DNA from: Halosegnis marinus
Lineage (GTDB): Archaea; Halobacteriota; Halobacteria; Halobacteriales; Haloarculaceae
Assembly (NCBI RefSeq): GCF_029338355.1
Contig: NZ_CP119802.1
Location: 1,860,001-1,924,000, forward strand
Length of the DNA: 64,000 nt
Direction: 5' to 3'
This document shows, piece after piece, positions 48,079 to 56,396 of the stretch; the first letter of the stretch is position 1; each line of letters begins with the position of its first letter. Both the position numbers and the translations under genes were made by a program. A model generated the notes under the pieces. It worked only from the letters and a program-made list of their open reading frames with translations. It had not been told where the DNA came from and did not search any database.

Positions 48079-50059
48079 CGGTCGCCACCTCCTCGCGCCC
48101 CGACTCGGGGCCGGGCGGGCCGCCGCCGGCCCGCCGCCTGTCGGCGACGAGCGACGGCAGCGAGACCAGCCCCCGCGGGACGAATATCACGAACAGGATG
48201 AACACGGTCCCGACGACCAGCCGCCACTGGTCCGTGACGGAGGCGAGCACGTCCTCGACCGCGATGATGAGGCCGGCGCCGACCATCGGGCCGTACAGCG
48301 TGCCCATCCCGCCGACGAGCGTCATCACGATGACCTCGCCGGAGTGGATCCACGCCAGCGTCTGGTCGGGCGAGATGACGAACGTCGAGGGGTTGACGGC
48401 GAGCAGTCCGCCCGCGAGGCCGCCGAGCGACCCCGCGAGGACGAACGCCCGCCGCTTGTACGCCGTCGTGTCGTAGCCGATGAACTCCGAGCGCTCCTCG
48501 CTCTCCCGGATGGAGAGGAGGACGCTCCCGAACGGCGCCGACATGAGCCGGCGCGAGCCGACGAGCGCGCCGACCACGACGAGGAAGGCGAGGTAGTAGA
48601 ACACGACCGCGCCCGTTATCTCGACGCCGGCGACGAACAGTTCGATGTCGCCGAACTCGGGGCCGAACCCGGCGACGCCGAGCGTCGGCTCGAAGCCGAG
48701 CAGCCCGTCGCTGCCGCCGGTGAAGTCGAGCTTGAACACGGCCTGATACAGCAGTTCCGCGAAGGCGAGGGTTATCATGGCGAAGTAGACGCCCGAGACG
48801 CGGATGGAGACGCTCCCGACCACCCACGCGATGACCGCGCCGACCAGCGCCGCCACGAGGAGTGCGACGACGAACGACGACGAGAGGTGGAGCATCGCCA
48901 GCCCGGCGGCGTACGCGCCCGCCCCGTAGAACATCGTGTGGCCGAGCGGGACCAGCCCGGTGTAGCCCATGACGATGTCGAGGCTGAGCGCGAACAGCGC
49001 CCAGATGAGAACGGTGTTGAGGAGCGTGACGTAGTAGGGTTGCCCGACGGCGAGCAGGACGACAGGCGCGGCCGCGAGCCCCGCGACCGCGGCCCGGCCG
49101 ATTCTGGTCCGGGTCGCCGCCGTGAGGACGCCGCCGTTCCCCCCGACGAGGAGGTCGCCGTCGCTCTCCCCGCCGCCGTGGCCGGACTCGCCGAACAGCC
49201 CCTGCGGGCGGACGAGCAGGACGGCTATCATCAACAGGAAGACGGTCAGTCCCTCCAACACCGGGACGTACGTCCGGGTGAACGTCTGGACCACCCCGAC
49301 GAGGAGCCCGCCGTATATCGCGCCCCGGAAGCTGCCGAGCCCCCCGAGCACGACGATGACGAACGCCGAGACGAGGACGCTGTTGCCCATCCCCGGGCTG
49401 ACGCTCTGGTAGCCGCCGAGGATGATGCCCGCGACCGCCGCGAGCGCGGCCCCGAAGCCGAAGACCAGCGTGTAGTACCGGTCGATGTCGATGCCGAGGT
49501 TCCGCACCATCCCCCGGTCCATCGACCCGGCGCGGACGATCATCCCGTAGCGGGTCCGGTTGAGCAGGAGCCACGTCCCCACGGCGAGCGCCGTCCCGGC
49601 GACGATCATGAACGCGCTGTACACCGACGCCGAGACGCCGCCGACCGCGAGTGGCTGGTTCAACAGCTCCGGCACCGGGAGCTGGCGCTGCTGGCTCCCC
49701 CATATCAGGACGATGAGGTCGTTCAGCACCAACACCAGCCCGAAGGTGAGCAGGATGTGGTACAGGGGGTTCCGGCCGTACAGCGGTCGGAGGGTCGTCC
49801 GCTCGATGACCGCGCCGACGACCCCGACCAGCACGGGGGCGACGACGAGCGCCACGACGAACCCCGTCCCGGCCCCGAGCGGCTCGATGACCGAGAGCGC
49901 GAAGTACGCGCCGAGGGCGAACAGCTCGCCGTGCGAGAAGTTGATGACGTCCATGACGCCGAAGATGATGGAGAGACCCGCGGCTAACAGGACGTAGACG
50001 ATGCCCAGCGTGAGGCCGTTGACCAGTTGCTCTGCGAGAGCGGAGATACCGAGGGCCAT
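48071..50059 (-). CDS. Fused LivH-LivM permease of Liv-type ABC transporter
   Basis: 662 residues, the sum of two normal permeases. Residues 1-300 are LivH-like (NGLTLGIVYVLLAAGLSIIFGVMDVINFSHGE, LGGLGSFRGAIYGGLLVG). A linker (residues about 300-335, GHGGGESDGD) follows, then residues about 340-630 are LivM-like (SLDIVMGYTGLVPLGHTMFYGAGAYAAGL, GGMGTLYGPMVGAGLI). In most genomes these are separate livH and livM genes; here one frame encodes both with no stop. The C-terminal tail is cytosolic. It lies between the binding protein gene (three-base gap) and livG. Confidence 0.9.
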   Translation of the reverse strand: MALGISALAEQLVNGLTLGIVYVLLAAGLSIIFGVMDVINFSHGELFALGAYFALSVIEPLGAGTGFVVALVVAPVLVGVVGAVIERTTLRPLYGRNPLYHILLTFGLVLVLNDLIVLIWGSQQRQLPVPELLNQPLAVGGVSASVYSAFMIVAGTALAVGTWLLLNRTRYGMIVRAGSMDRGMVRNLGIDIDRYYTLVFGFGAALAAVAGIILGGYQSVSPGMGNSVLVSAFVIVVLGGLGSFRGAIYGGLLVGVVQTFTRTYVPVLEGLTVFLLMIAVLLVRPQGLFGESGHGGGESDGDLLVGGNGGVLTAATRTRIGRAAVAGLAAAPVVLLAVGQPYYVTLLNTVLIWALFALSLDIVMGYTGLVPLGHTMFYGAGAYAAGLAMLHLSSSFVVALLVAALVGAVIAWVVGSVSIRVSGVYFAMITLAFAELLYQAVFKLDFTGGSDGLLGFEPTLGVAGFGPEFGDIELFVAGVEITGAVVFYYLAFLVVVGALVGSRRLMSAPFGSVLLSIRESEERSEFIGYDTTAYKRRAFVLAGSLGGLAGGLLAVNPSTFVISPDQTLAWIHSGEVIVMTLVGGMGTLYGPMVGAGLIIAVEDVLASVTDQWRLVVGTVFILFVIFVPRGLVSLPSLVADRRRAGGGPPGPESGREEVATDD

Positions 50060-50062
50060 CCC

Positions 50063-51289
50063 TCAGTTCATCTCACAGCCGAGTTCGCTTGCGGGGGGAA
50101 GGTTGTCGTCCGTCCGGCTCAGCAGTTCGACCTCGGCGGTCTCGCCCTCGCCGGGGACCATCTCGGCCATCCACGTCGGCACGGTCGCCTGGTGATCCTC
50201 CTCGCGGAGCGTCACGTCGCCGAGCACCGTCGTCCGGGTCATCCCCTCGAGGGCGTCGCGGACGTCCGCGGGGTCGGTGCTTTCCGCCTCCTGCATCCCG
50301 GCGGCGAGATACCGGACCGACTCGTAGCCGGTGCGCTCGAAGTTGTCCGGGAGCCGCCCGTCGTTCGCCTCCCGAAACGCCTCGACGAACTGGGCGTTGT
50401 CGCCGATGTCGATGTTCGCGTTGTATCGGACGCCGCCGTAGGTGCCGACGCCCTGCTGGCCGAGCGCCTGCCGGGTGCTCTGGATGCTCATCGTCGGCGC
50501 GACGATGTTCACCTCCTCGGTGAGCCCGCGGTTCGCGGCCTGGTTCACGAAGCTCACGAGGTCGCCGCCGAGCATCCCGAGTATCACCGAGTCGGCGTCG
50601 GAGTTGCTGATCTGGCTGATGTACGAGCCGAAGTTCGACGAGCCGAGTTCCGAGGCGGTCTGTCCGACCTCGGTGAACGCGTCCGACTCCTCGCTCATCC
50701 GCTGGCGGGTCCGCTGGTACACCGAGTCGCCGTACGCGTAGTCGGCGATGTGGAACCAGACGTTCGAGCCGAGTTCGTTCACGGTGTAGTCGGAGATGGC
50801 CTCCGCTATCTGTGCCGTGTTGGTCTCGAACCGGTACACCCACTCGTTGCAGGCGCTGCCGGTGATGGGGACGGCCGCGCCGCCGGAGAAGTAGACGACC
50901 TCCTCCGAGGCCGCGAACTCGTTGAGCGACAGCGCGACGGAGCTCGATATCGCGCCCATCAGGAAGTCGGCGTCGTCCTGCTGGACGGCCTGTTGGGCCA
51001 CCTGCTGGGCGGTCCCGGCCTCCGTGGCGGTGTCCTTGTAGACGGTCTCGAAGCCGTAGTCGAACTCGTCGCCGTTGTTGACCTGCTCGACCGCCAGCTC
51101 CACGCCGGCGCGCTGGTTCGGCCCGAGCGAACTGTACGACCCGCTCATCGGATTGAGGCTGCCGAGGGTGGCGGTGTTCCCCCCGCTTCCGCCGCCGCCG
51201 CTACAGCCGGCCAGTGCTACCGCGCTCCCCGCCGCCGCCAGCGAGAGGAACGACCGCCGCGTCGTCGAACCCGTGTCCTTGGCTCCCAT
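50063..51289 (-). CDS. Liv-type ABC transporter substrate-binding lipoprotein, Tat exported
   Basis: 408 residues. N-terminal twin-arginine signal TTRRSFLSLAAAGSAVALAGC ends in a lipobox cysteine, followed by a Gly/Ser linker, so the protein is anchored outside the membrane by lipid. The mature part is a type I periplasmic-binding fold (GSLNPMSGSYSSLGPNQRAGVELAVEQVN, SSSVALSLNEFAASEEVVYFSGG). ATG at 51289; CTTTATC (51318-51324) lies 30-35 bases upstream. It leads the five-gene Liv operon ending in uspA. Ligand unknown. Confidence 0.88.
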   Translation of the reverse strand: MGAKDTGSTTRRSFLSLAAAGSAVALAGCSGGGGSGGNTATLGSLNPMSGSYSSLGPNQRAGVELAVEQVNNGDEFDYGFETVYKDTATEAGTAQQVAQQAVQQDDADFLMGAISSSVALSLNEFAASEEVVYFSGGAAVPITGSACNEWVYRFETNTAQIAEAISDYTVNELGSNVWFHIADYAYGDSVYQRTRQRMSEESDAFTEVGQTASELGSSNFGSYISQISNSDADSVILGMLGGDLVSFVNQAANRGLTEEVNIVAPTMSIQSTRQALGQQGVGTYGGVRYNANIDIGDNAQFVEAFREANDGRLPDNFERTGYESVRYLAAGMQEAESTDPADVRDALEGMTRTTVLGDVTLREEDHQATVPTWMAEMVPGEGETAEVELLSRTDDNLPPASELGCEMN

Positions 51290-51463
51290 GGTACACCCGG
51301 CGATTGGGATTGTCCATGATAAAGTTATGCATACGTCTCGGATAAACAACCGCGAAACAAGCTCTACCGCACGATTTCGACGCTTGGCAATAATGACGCG
51401 CGGGCCGGTGGGCGCGACACGCGGTCGCACGACACGGGCACACGCGGGGAACCGCGGCCCGCG

Positions 51464-52750
51464 CTATCGGTTGTCGAAGACGCGCTTCACCTTGCCCACC
51501 TCGGTCCGCGCGAGTTCCCCCGGCTCCGCCAGCCGAAGCTCGTCCGGGGTGAACGAGAGGACGTTCTCCAGCCGCGTCAGGATCTCCTCGCGGGTCTCCC
51601 CGCGGTCGCCGTCGAAGTCCTCGGCCAGCTCGACCGAGAGCTTCATCGTGTCGAGTTCGTCCTCGCGGTCGAGGTCGATGCGGTAGTACGGGGCCACGTC
51701 GTCGAACTCCAGCACGACCGACTCTATCTCGCTCGGGTAGAGGTTCACGCCGCGGACGATGAGCAGGTCGTCGGCCCGGCCGGTGACGTTGTCCATGCGG
51801 ACCATCGTGCGGCTGCACTCGCACTCCTCGTAGTCCAGCGTCGTCAGGTCGCCCGTCCGGTAGCGGAGCACGGGGACGGCCTCCTTCGTCAGCGTCGTCA
51901 GCACGAGTTCGCCCTCCTCGCCCTCCTCGACGGGCTCGCCGGTCGCCGGGTCCACGACCTCCGGCAGGAAGTGGTCCTCCCAGATGTGGAGGCCGTCCTG
52001 TGCCTCGTGACACTCGTTCGAGACGCCGGGGCCGATTATCTCGGAGAGGCCGTAGATGTCGATGCCGGTGACGCCGAGCCGCTCCTCTATCTCGCGGCGC
52101 ATCGGCTCGGTACACGGCTCCGCGCCGAAGATGACCGTCGAGAGGTCGAGGTCGGTCGGGTCGATACCCATCCCCTCGGCGGTCTCGGCGATGTACAGCG
52201 CGTACGACGGGGTACAGGAGATGACGTCGCTTCCGAGGTCCTGCAGTATCTCGACCTGTCGCTGGGTCTGCCCGCCGCCGATGGGGATGACCGTCGCGCC
52301 AAGCTCCTCGATGCCGTAGTGGAGGCCGAGACCGCCCGTGAAGAGGCCGTAGCCGTAGGCGTTCTGGACCGTGTCGCCCGGCTCGACGCCCGAGGCGGAC
52401 AGCGAGCGCGCCACCACTTCGCTCCACACGTCGAGGTCGCCGTCGGTGTAGCCGACGATCTTCGGCTTCCCGGTCGTCCCCGAGGAGGCGTGGATCCGGC
52501 GGACCTCCTCGTCGTCCACGGCGAACAGTCCGTCGGGGTACTCGTCGCGGAAGTCCTCCTTCGTCGTCATCGGTAGCTCGCGCACGTCCTCGACCGAGTC
52601 GATGTCGTCGGGCGAGACGCCGGCCTCGTCCAGCGCCTCGCGGTAGAAGGGGACGTTCTCGTAGGCTCGTGCGACCGTCTCGCGGAGCCGGTCGGCCTGG
52701 AGCTCCCGAATCGATTCCCTGTCGCGGCGTTCCACGGCGTACTCCGGCAT
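51464..52750 (-). CDS. paaK: Phenylacetate-CoA ligase
   Basis: 428 residues, normal for PaaK. It activates phenylacetate to phenylacetyl-CoA with ATP. The AMP-binding motif is HASSGTTGKPKIVGYT (residues about 89-104). YGLSEIIGPGV, ELVLTTLTKEAVPVLRYRTGDLT and GRADDLLIVRGVNLYPSEIE are strongly PaaK-like, and the C-terminal catalytic lysine lies in TEVGKVKRVFD. CTATTTGTGG (about 52775-52784) at the TATA position supports the ATG at 52750. A near-palindrome CCGTAATTCGG (52803-52813) lies farther upstream. It is transcribed away from paaABCD. Confidence 0.93.
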   Translation of the reverse strand: MPEYAVERRDRESIRELQADRLRETVARAYENVPFYREALDEAGVSPDDIDSVEDVRELPMTTKEDFRDEYPDGLFAVDDEEVRRIHASSGTTGKPKIVGYTDGDLDVWSEVVARSLSASGVEPGDTVQNAYGYGLFTGGLGLHYGIEELGATVIPIGGGQTQRQVEILQDLGSDVISCTPSYALYIAETAEGMGIDPTDLDLSTVIFGAEPCTEPMRREIEERLGVTGIDIYGLSEIIGPGVSNECHEAQDGLHIWEDHFLPEVVDPATGEPVEEGEEGELVLTTLTKEAVPVLRYRTGDLTTLDYEECECSRTMVRMDNVTGRADDLLIVRGVNLYPSEIESVVLEFDDVAPYYRIDLDREDELDTMKLSVELAEDFDGDRGETREEILTRLENVLSFTPDELRLAEPGELARTEVGKVKRVFDNR

Positions 52751-52930
52751 GGTGGTTGTGTGAAACGGGGAACCCCACAAATAGGTTCCGCCGCCGAAAG
52801 GGCCGTAATTCGGCAATAGCGGGATTCTAACTCCCTTTGACGCACACACGTGGGCGCCGCGCCGCCGGGTCGCGGCCCCGATACGTCGGGCCGACGGGGC
52901 GATTCGGACGCCCGCCGGCCCGGTCGCCGG

Positions 52931-53559
52931 CTACAGGAGCTGTTCGAACAGCGACGCCTGCCCCCGCCGGAGCCGTTCGAGGAACGCGGACTTCGAGATG
53001 TCCAGCGTCGCCGCCACCTCGCTCGCGTCGGCCCGCCGGGGAACGGCGAAGTAGCCCGCCTCGTGGGCGGCCCGGAGCGCGGCCTCCTGTGCCGGCGTGA
53101 GGTCCCACCGGCGGGCGACGGGGGTGTCGTCCTCCTCGCCGAGCGGGCTGATGCGCTCGATGCCGACGCCGACGGCCTCGCCCGCCGCCTCCAGCACCCC
53201 CTCCAGCACGTCGCGGCCGACGACCGCCCCGAGGTGGCGTTCGCGGCCCCCCCTCGAACGTCGAGGCCTCGGCGAGAAAGCCCACGTCGATGAGGTCGTG
53301 GAGCACGCACCGCTCCTTCGAGAGACAGCGGTAGTTCCACCGGCCGTCGGCCCGGGCGCCGTGGAGATAGCGGATGCGGTCGTCGGCGTCGAGGCGCTCC
53401 CCGACGACGGAATCGCCCGACGAGAACCGTAACAGCGCGTTGCCGTCGGCCCGGCGCAGCGGCGGCGCGGCCTCGGCGCGTCCCCCCCGTGGTCGCCTCG
53501 GAGAGGGGACAGCCGTCACCCTCGACGCGTATCTCGACGACCAGGCACTCCTCTCGCAT
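52931..53559 (-). pseudogene. Bat/HTH_10-type regulator broken by two +1 shifts at 7-G tracts
   Basis: The product can be followed only by changing frame twice. It starts MREECLVVEIRVEGDGCPLSEATT (ATG at 53559), then shifts at a run of seven G on the coding strand (53482-53488) to ALLRFSSGDSVVGERLDADDRIRYLHG and CVLHDLIDVGFLAEASTFEGG. A second seven-G run (53247-53253) leads to RERHLGAVVGRDVLEGVLEAAGEAV and the HTH_10 end LTPAQEAALRAAHEAGYFAVPRRADASEVA. With six G in each tract one frame of 208 codons is restored. The position beside paaABCD and paaK makes it the likely pathway regulator. It may be a true inactivation, phase variation or an assembly error. Confidence 0.7.
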
Positions 53560-53580
53560 ACGGCAGGAATCGCCGAAGAA

Positions 53581-53592
53581 GTATATAAAACC
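53581..53592. promoter_or_regulatory. Shared TATA element of divergent paaA and regulator promoters
   Basis: GTATATAAAACC contains TATATAAAA on the + strand and TTTTATATA on the - strand. For the regulator it is centred about 27 bases from the ATG at 53559 (leaderless). For paaA transcription would start near 53611, giving a ~30-base leader. I saw no second TATA candidate for either gene in the 82-base gap. Confidence 0.6.
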
Positions 53593-53641
53593 GCGCCATG
53601 GGCGGGTGAACGACCATGAGGATACGGCCGAACAGGGAGGT

Positions 53642-54583
53642 ATGGACATCGAGACGGTGAAGGAGCGAGCCGGGCCGCGGGAGTTCGGCCCGGGCGACGA
53701 GATGCCCGAGGAGTACCGGAAGGCCGCGACCCGGATGATTCAGTTCCACGCGAACTCCGAGATCATGGGCGCGCTCATCGAGCGGCCCTTCATCCGGCAG
53801 GCCCCCTCCCTCGAACGGAAGCTCGCCGTCTCCGCACAGGTGCAGGACGAGATCGGCCACGGCCAGCTGCTCTACCGGGCGGCCGAACAGCTCGGCGTGA
53901 AGACCCGCGAGGAGATGCTGGACGAACTCGCCGACGGCCGCGGGAAGTTCCTCAACTGCTTCCACTACCCGCTCGACCACTGGTACGAGCTGCCGATGAT
54001 CATGTTCTTCGTGGACGGCGCGGCGATGCGCCGGCAGGCCTCCCTCAAGCGCACCTCGTGGGAGCCGTACGCCCACGCCATCGACAAGATCTGCTTCGAG
54101 GAGGGGTTCCACATCAAGCACGGCGAGGACATCCTCCGCGAGATAGCGACCGGGTCGAAGCGCGACCGGGAACTGCTCCAGGAGGCCTTCGAGAAGTGGT
54201 GGCCCCGCATCCTCCAGTTCTTCGGGCCGACGGACGACGCCTCCACCCACGGCGGCTTCGCCCAGGAGGTCGGGCTCAAGACGATGAGCAACGACGACCT
54301 GCGCAACGCCTTCCTCAACGCCTACCTCCCGAAGGCGGAGAAGTACGGGCTGGAGATACCGGAGTACCCGCGCATCGAGTACGACGAGTCGCGCGACCAC
54401 TACGAGATCGAGAACGACGACCTCGACTGGGACGAGTTCGGCACGGTCGCCCGCAACGAGTTCCCGACGGGCCGCGAGCAGATCGACTCGCGGGGCCGCC
54501 GACAGGAGGCGGTCGAGTGGGTGCGCGAGGCGATACTCGACGACACGGCCGTCGCCGGCACGACCGGCGCGGCCGCCGACTGA
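53642..54583 (+). CDS. paaA: 1,2-phenylacetyl-CoA epoxidase, catalytic subunit PaaA
   Basis: 313 residues. Ferritin-like di-iron protein that epoxidises the ring of phenylacetyl-CoA. Metal-ligand helices are seen in SAQVQDEIGHGQLLYRAAEQLG (E-x2-H) and ICFEEGFHIKHGEDIL (E-x2-H). LNCFHYPLDHWYELPMIMFFVDGAA and MRRQASLKRTSWEPYA are typical of PaaA. GGGAGG (53635-53640) is only one base from the ATG, closer than usual for a ribosome-binding site. It is the first gene of paaABCD plus a zinc-ribbon gene, with overlaps throughout. Confidence 0.94.
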   Translation: MDIETVKERAGPREFGPGDEMPEEYRKAATRMIQFHANSEIMGALIERPFIRQAPSLERKLAVSAQVQDEIGHGQLLYRAAEQLGVKTREEMLDELADGRGKFLNCFHYPLDHWYELPMIMFFVDGAAMRRQASLKRTSWEPYAHAIDKICFEEGFHIKHGEDILREIATGSKRDRELLQEAFEKWWPRILQFFGPTDDASTHGGFAQEVGLKTMSNDDLRNAFLNAYLPKAEKYGLEIPEYPRIEYDESRDHYEIENDDLDWDEFGTVARNEFPTGREQIDSRGRRQEAVEWVREAILDDTAVAGTTGAAAD

Positions 54584-54921
54584 TGCGCTTCGAAGTGTTC
54601 CGCCAGGAGAAACGGAAGGACTACCACCAGCACGTCGGCGACGTGCACGCCCCGAACATGGAGCTCGCCAAGCAGTACGCGCAGGTGATGCACGCCCGCC
54701 GGAAGCCCGCGAACTCGCTGTGGGTCGTCCCGAAGGACGATATCGGTACGGTGGACGCCGACGAGATGGGCGTCGAGATGGGCGGTACGACCCAGAAGGA
54801 GTACCGCTGGGCGACGAACTACTCCACGGGACAGATGGCCGAGGAGATCGAGGACAGCCAGCGCGAGCAGGAGGACGCCGAGCGCGAACTGAAGGCGTCG
54901 AAGGGTGAGGGCGGTGACTGA
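54583..54921 (+). CDS. paaB: 1,2-phenylacetyl-CoA epoxidase subunit PaaB
   Basis: 112 residues. FEVFRQEKRKDYHQHVGDVHAPNMELAKQYAQVMHARRKP followed by SLWVVPKDDI matches PaaB, the small subunit that bridges the PaaAC heterodimers. The acidic tail (EIEDSQREQEDAERELKASKGEG) is a haloarchaeal addition. The ATG shares a base with the paaA stop (TGATG). Confidence 0.92.
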   Translation: MRFEVFRQEKRKDYHQHVGDVHAPNMELAKQYAQVMHARRKPANSLWVVPKDDIGTVDADEMGVEMGGTTQKEYRWATNYSTGQMAEEIEDSQREQEDAERELKASKGEGGD

Positions 54922-55750
54922 GCTCGACCCCCGCGACCTCTCCGAGCGGGAGCGCGCCGCCGTCGTCGCCGAGCTGGAGACGCTCGCGGACGACCAGTTC
55001 GTCGTCGCCGAGCGGTACATCGACTGGCAGACGCGCGGTCCCACCCTCGAAGCCGACATCGCCGTCGCCAACATCGCGCAGGACGAGTACGGCCACGCCC
55101 GCCTCTGGTACGACCTGCTGGAGGACCTCGGTCGCGCCGAGGAGGAACTCATCTGGGAGCGCGACCCGGACGCGTTCCGCCACGCCACCCTGCTCGAACT
55201 CGACTACGGGAAGGGCGACTGGGCCGACTGCGTCCTCCGCGGCTACCTCTACGACACGTTCGAGTCGCTCCACCTGGAGTCGCTCGACGGCTCGACGTAC
55301 CCCCGCATCGCGGACCGGCTCGGCAAGGTCCGCGGCGAGGAGAACTACCACCTCGAGCACACGGAGAGCTGGCTCGACCGCCTGACCGAGGACGTGGCGC
55401 CGGGCGACGAGGCGCTCGTCCGCCTGCAGGACGCGCTCGACCGGCTCTACCCCCACGCGCTGACGATGTTCGAGCCGACCGAGGAGGAGGAAGCCATCCT
55501 CGACCTCGGCGTCCGCTCGACGCCGCTCGCCGAACTCCGCGAGGACTGGCTCGCCGTCACGACGCCGTTTCTCGCGGGGCTGGGCCTCGACGTGCCCGAG
55601 CCCCGCCTCCCCGAGTCCGGGGTGCGCGGCCGCGACGGCAGCCACACCGACGACTGGCGCGGGCTCTACGACGAGTTCACGTACACCTACGAGATGCTCG
55701 GGCGCGAGCCGGCGAAGCTGATGGTCGACCCCGACGAGGTGGAGGGATGA
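54914..55750 (+). CDS. paaC: 1,2-phenylacetyl-CoA epoxidase, structural subunit PaaC
   Basis: 278 residues. Ferritin-like partner of PaaA: DIAVANIAQDEYGHARLWYDLLE and LGKVRGEENYHLEHTESWLDRL retain E-x2-H-like patterns, and LELDYGKGDWADCVLRGYLYD is the PaaC core. Two GTG starts are possible (54905 and 54914). I choose 54914 (VTELDP) because GGTGAGGG then lies at ribosome-binding distance; either start overlaps the end of paaB. Confidence 0.9.
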   Translation: MTELDPRDLSERERAAVVAELETLADDQFVVAERYIDWQTRGPTLEADIAVANIAQDEYGHARLWYDLLEDLGRAEEELIWERDPDAFRHATLLELDYGKGDWADCVLRGYLYDTFESLHLESLDGSTYPRIADRLGKVRGEENYHLEHTESWLDRLTEDVAPGDEALVRLQDALDRLYPHALTMFEPTEEEEAILDLGVRSTPLAELREDWLAVTTPFLAGLGLDVPEPRLPESGVRGRDGSHTDDWRGLYDEFTYTYEMLGREPAKLMVDPDEVEG

Positions 55751-56178
55751 GCGAGGCGCCCGAGGCCCCGTTCGACGGCCCGGAGTACTGCGGCTACACC
55801 GACTACGTCGAGGGCGTCGCCCCCGACGACCTCCCGAACACGGGCGCGGACGCGACCGGCCTCGAACGCGAGATATGGGACGCCGTCTACGAGATAGAGG
55901 ACCCCGAGATGCCCGTCTCGGTCGTGGACCTCGGGCTCATCTACGGCGTCGGCGTGCGCGAGACGGCGGAGGGCACGGAGGCGACGGTGCGGATGACGCT
56001 CACCTACACCGGCTGTCCGGCCCGCGACATGCTCACCGACGACGTGCGCGAGGCCGCCGCGGGCGTCGCGGGCGTGGACGACGCCCGCGTCGAACTCGTC
56101 TGGTCGCCGGAGTGGAACCTCTCGATGGTGACCGACGCCGGCAAGGAGTCGCTGCGCGACTTCGGGGTGAGCATATGA
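55747..56178 (+). CDS. paaD: PaaD, MIP18/DUF59-domain part only
   Basis: 143 residues. IWDAVYEIEDPEMPVSVVDLGLIYGVGV and LTYTGCPARDMLTDDVREA are the MIP18 (DUF59) domain of PaaD, needed to mature the epoxidase, presumably in iron-sulfur or di-iron assembly. Bacterial PaaD continues with a C-terminal zinc ribbon; here the frame stops after ESLRDFGVSI and the ribbon is encoded by the next, overlapping gene. The ATG overlaps the paaC stop. Confidence 0.9.
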   Translation: MSEAPEAPFDGPEYCGYTDYVEGVAPDDLPNTGADATGLEREIWDAVYEIEDPEMPVSVVDLGLIYGVGVRETAEGTEATVRMTLTYTGCPARDMLTDDVREAAAGVAGVDDARVELVWSPEWNLSMVTDAGKESLRDFGVSI

Positions 56179-56345
56179 GGGGGCAGCGACCCGACCCCTC
56201 GACGGAGACGGCCGAGACGGAGGCCGCGACGTGTCCGTACTGCGACGGCGAGAACACGACGCGCGAACACCCGAAGGGGCCGTCGCTGTGCCGCTCGATG
56301 CACTACTGCAACGACTGCGACGAGCCGTTCGAGGCGTTCCAGTAG
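56175..56345 (+). CDS. Free-standing PaaD-type zinc ribbon
   Basis: 56 residues, short of most ORF cut-offs. CPYCDGENTTREHPKGPSLCRS and YCNDCDEPFEAFQ match the C-terminal zinc ribbon of bacterial PaaD (CPxC...G-x-T/S-x-C...YxCxxCxEPFxxFK). The first 18 residues are a Thr/Glu-rich lead. ATGA overlap with paaD. The ribbon and MIP18 domain are therefore split into two polypeptides that probably work together. Confidence 0.8.
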   Translation: MRGQRPDPSTETAETEAATCPYCDGENTTREHPKGPSLCRSMHYCNDCDEPFEAFQ

Positions 56346-56396
56346 GCGCGTCCGAACCGGAAACCGGTAGGTCCGGGCACGCGAACCGACGGACGA

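Noticed and set aside
47627-49987. 786-codon + strand frame across the LivH-LivM gene
   Set aside because: Product is Arg/Glu/Asp/Pro-rich low complexity; the - strand frame is a clear permease.
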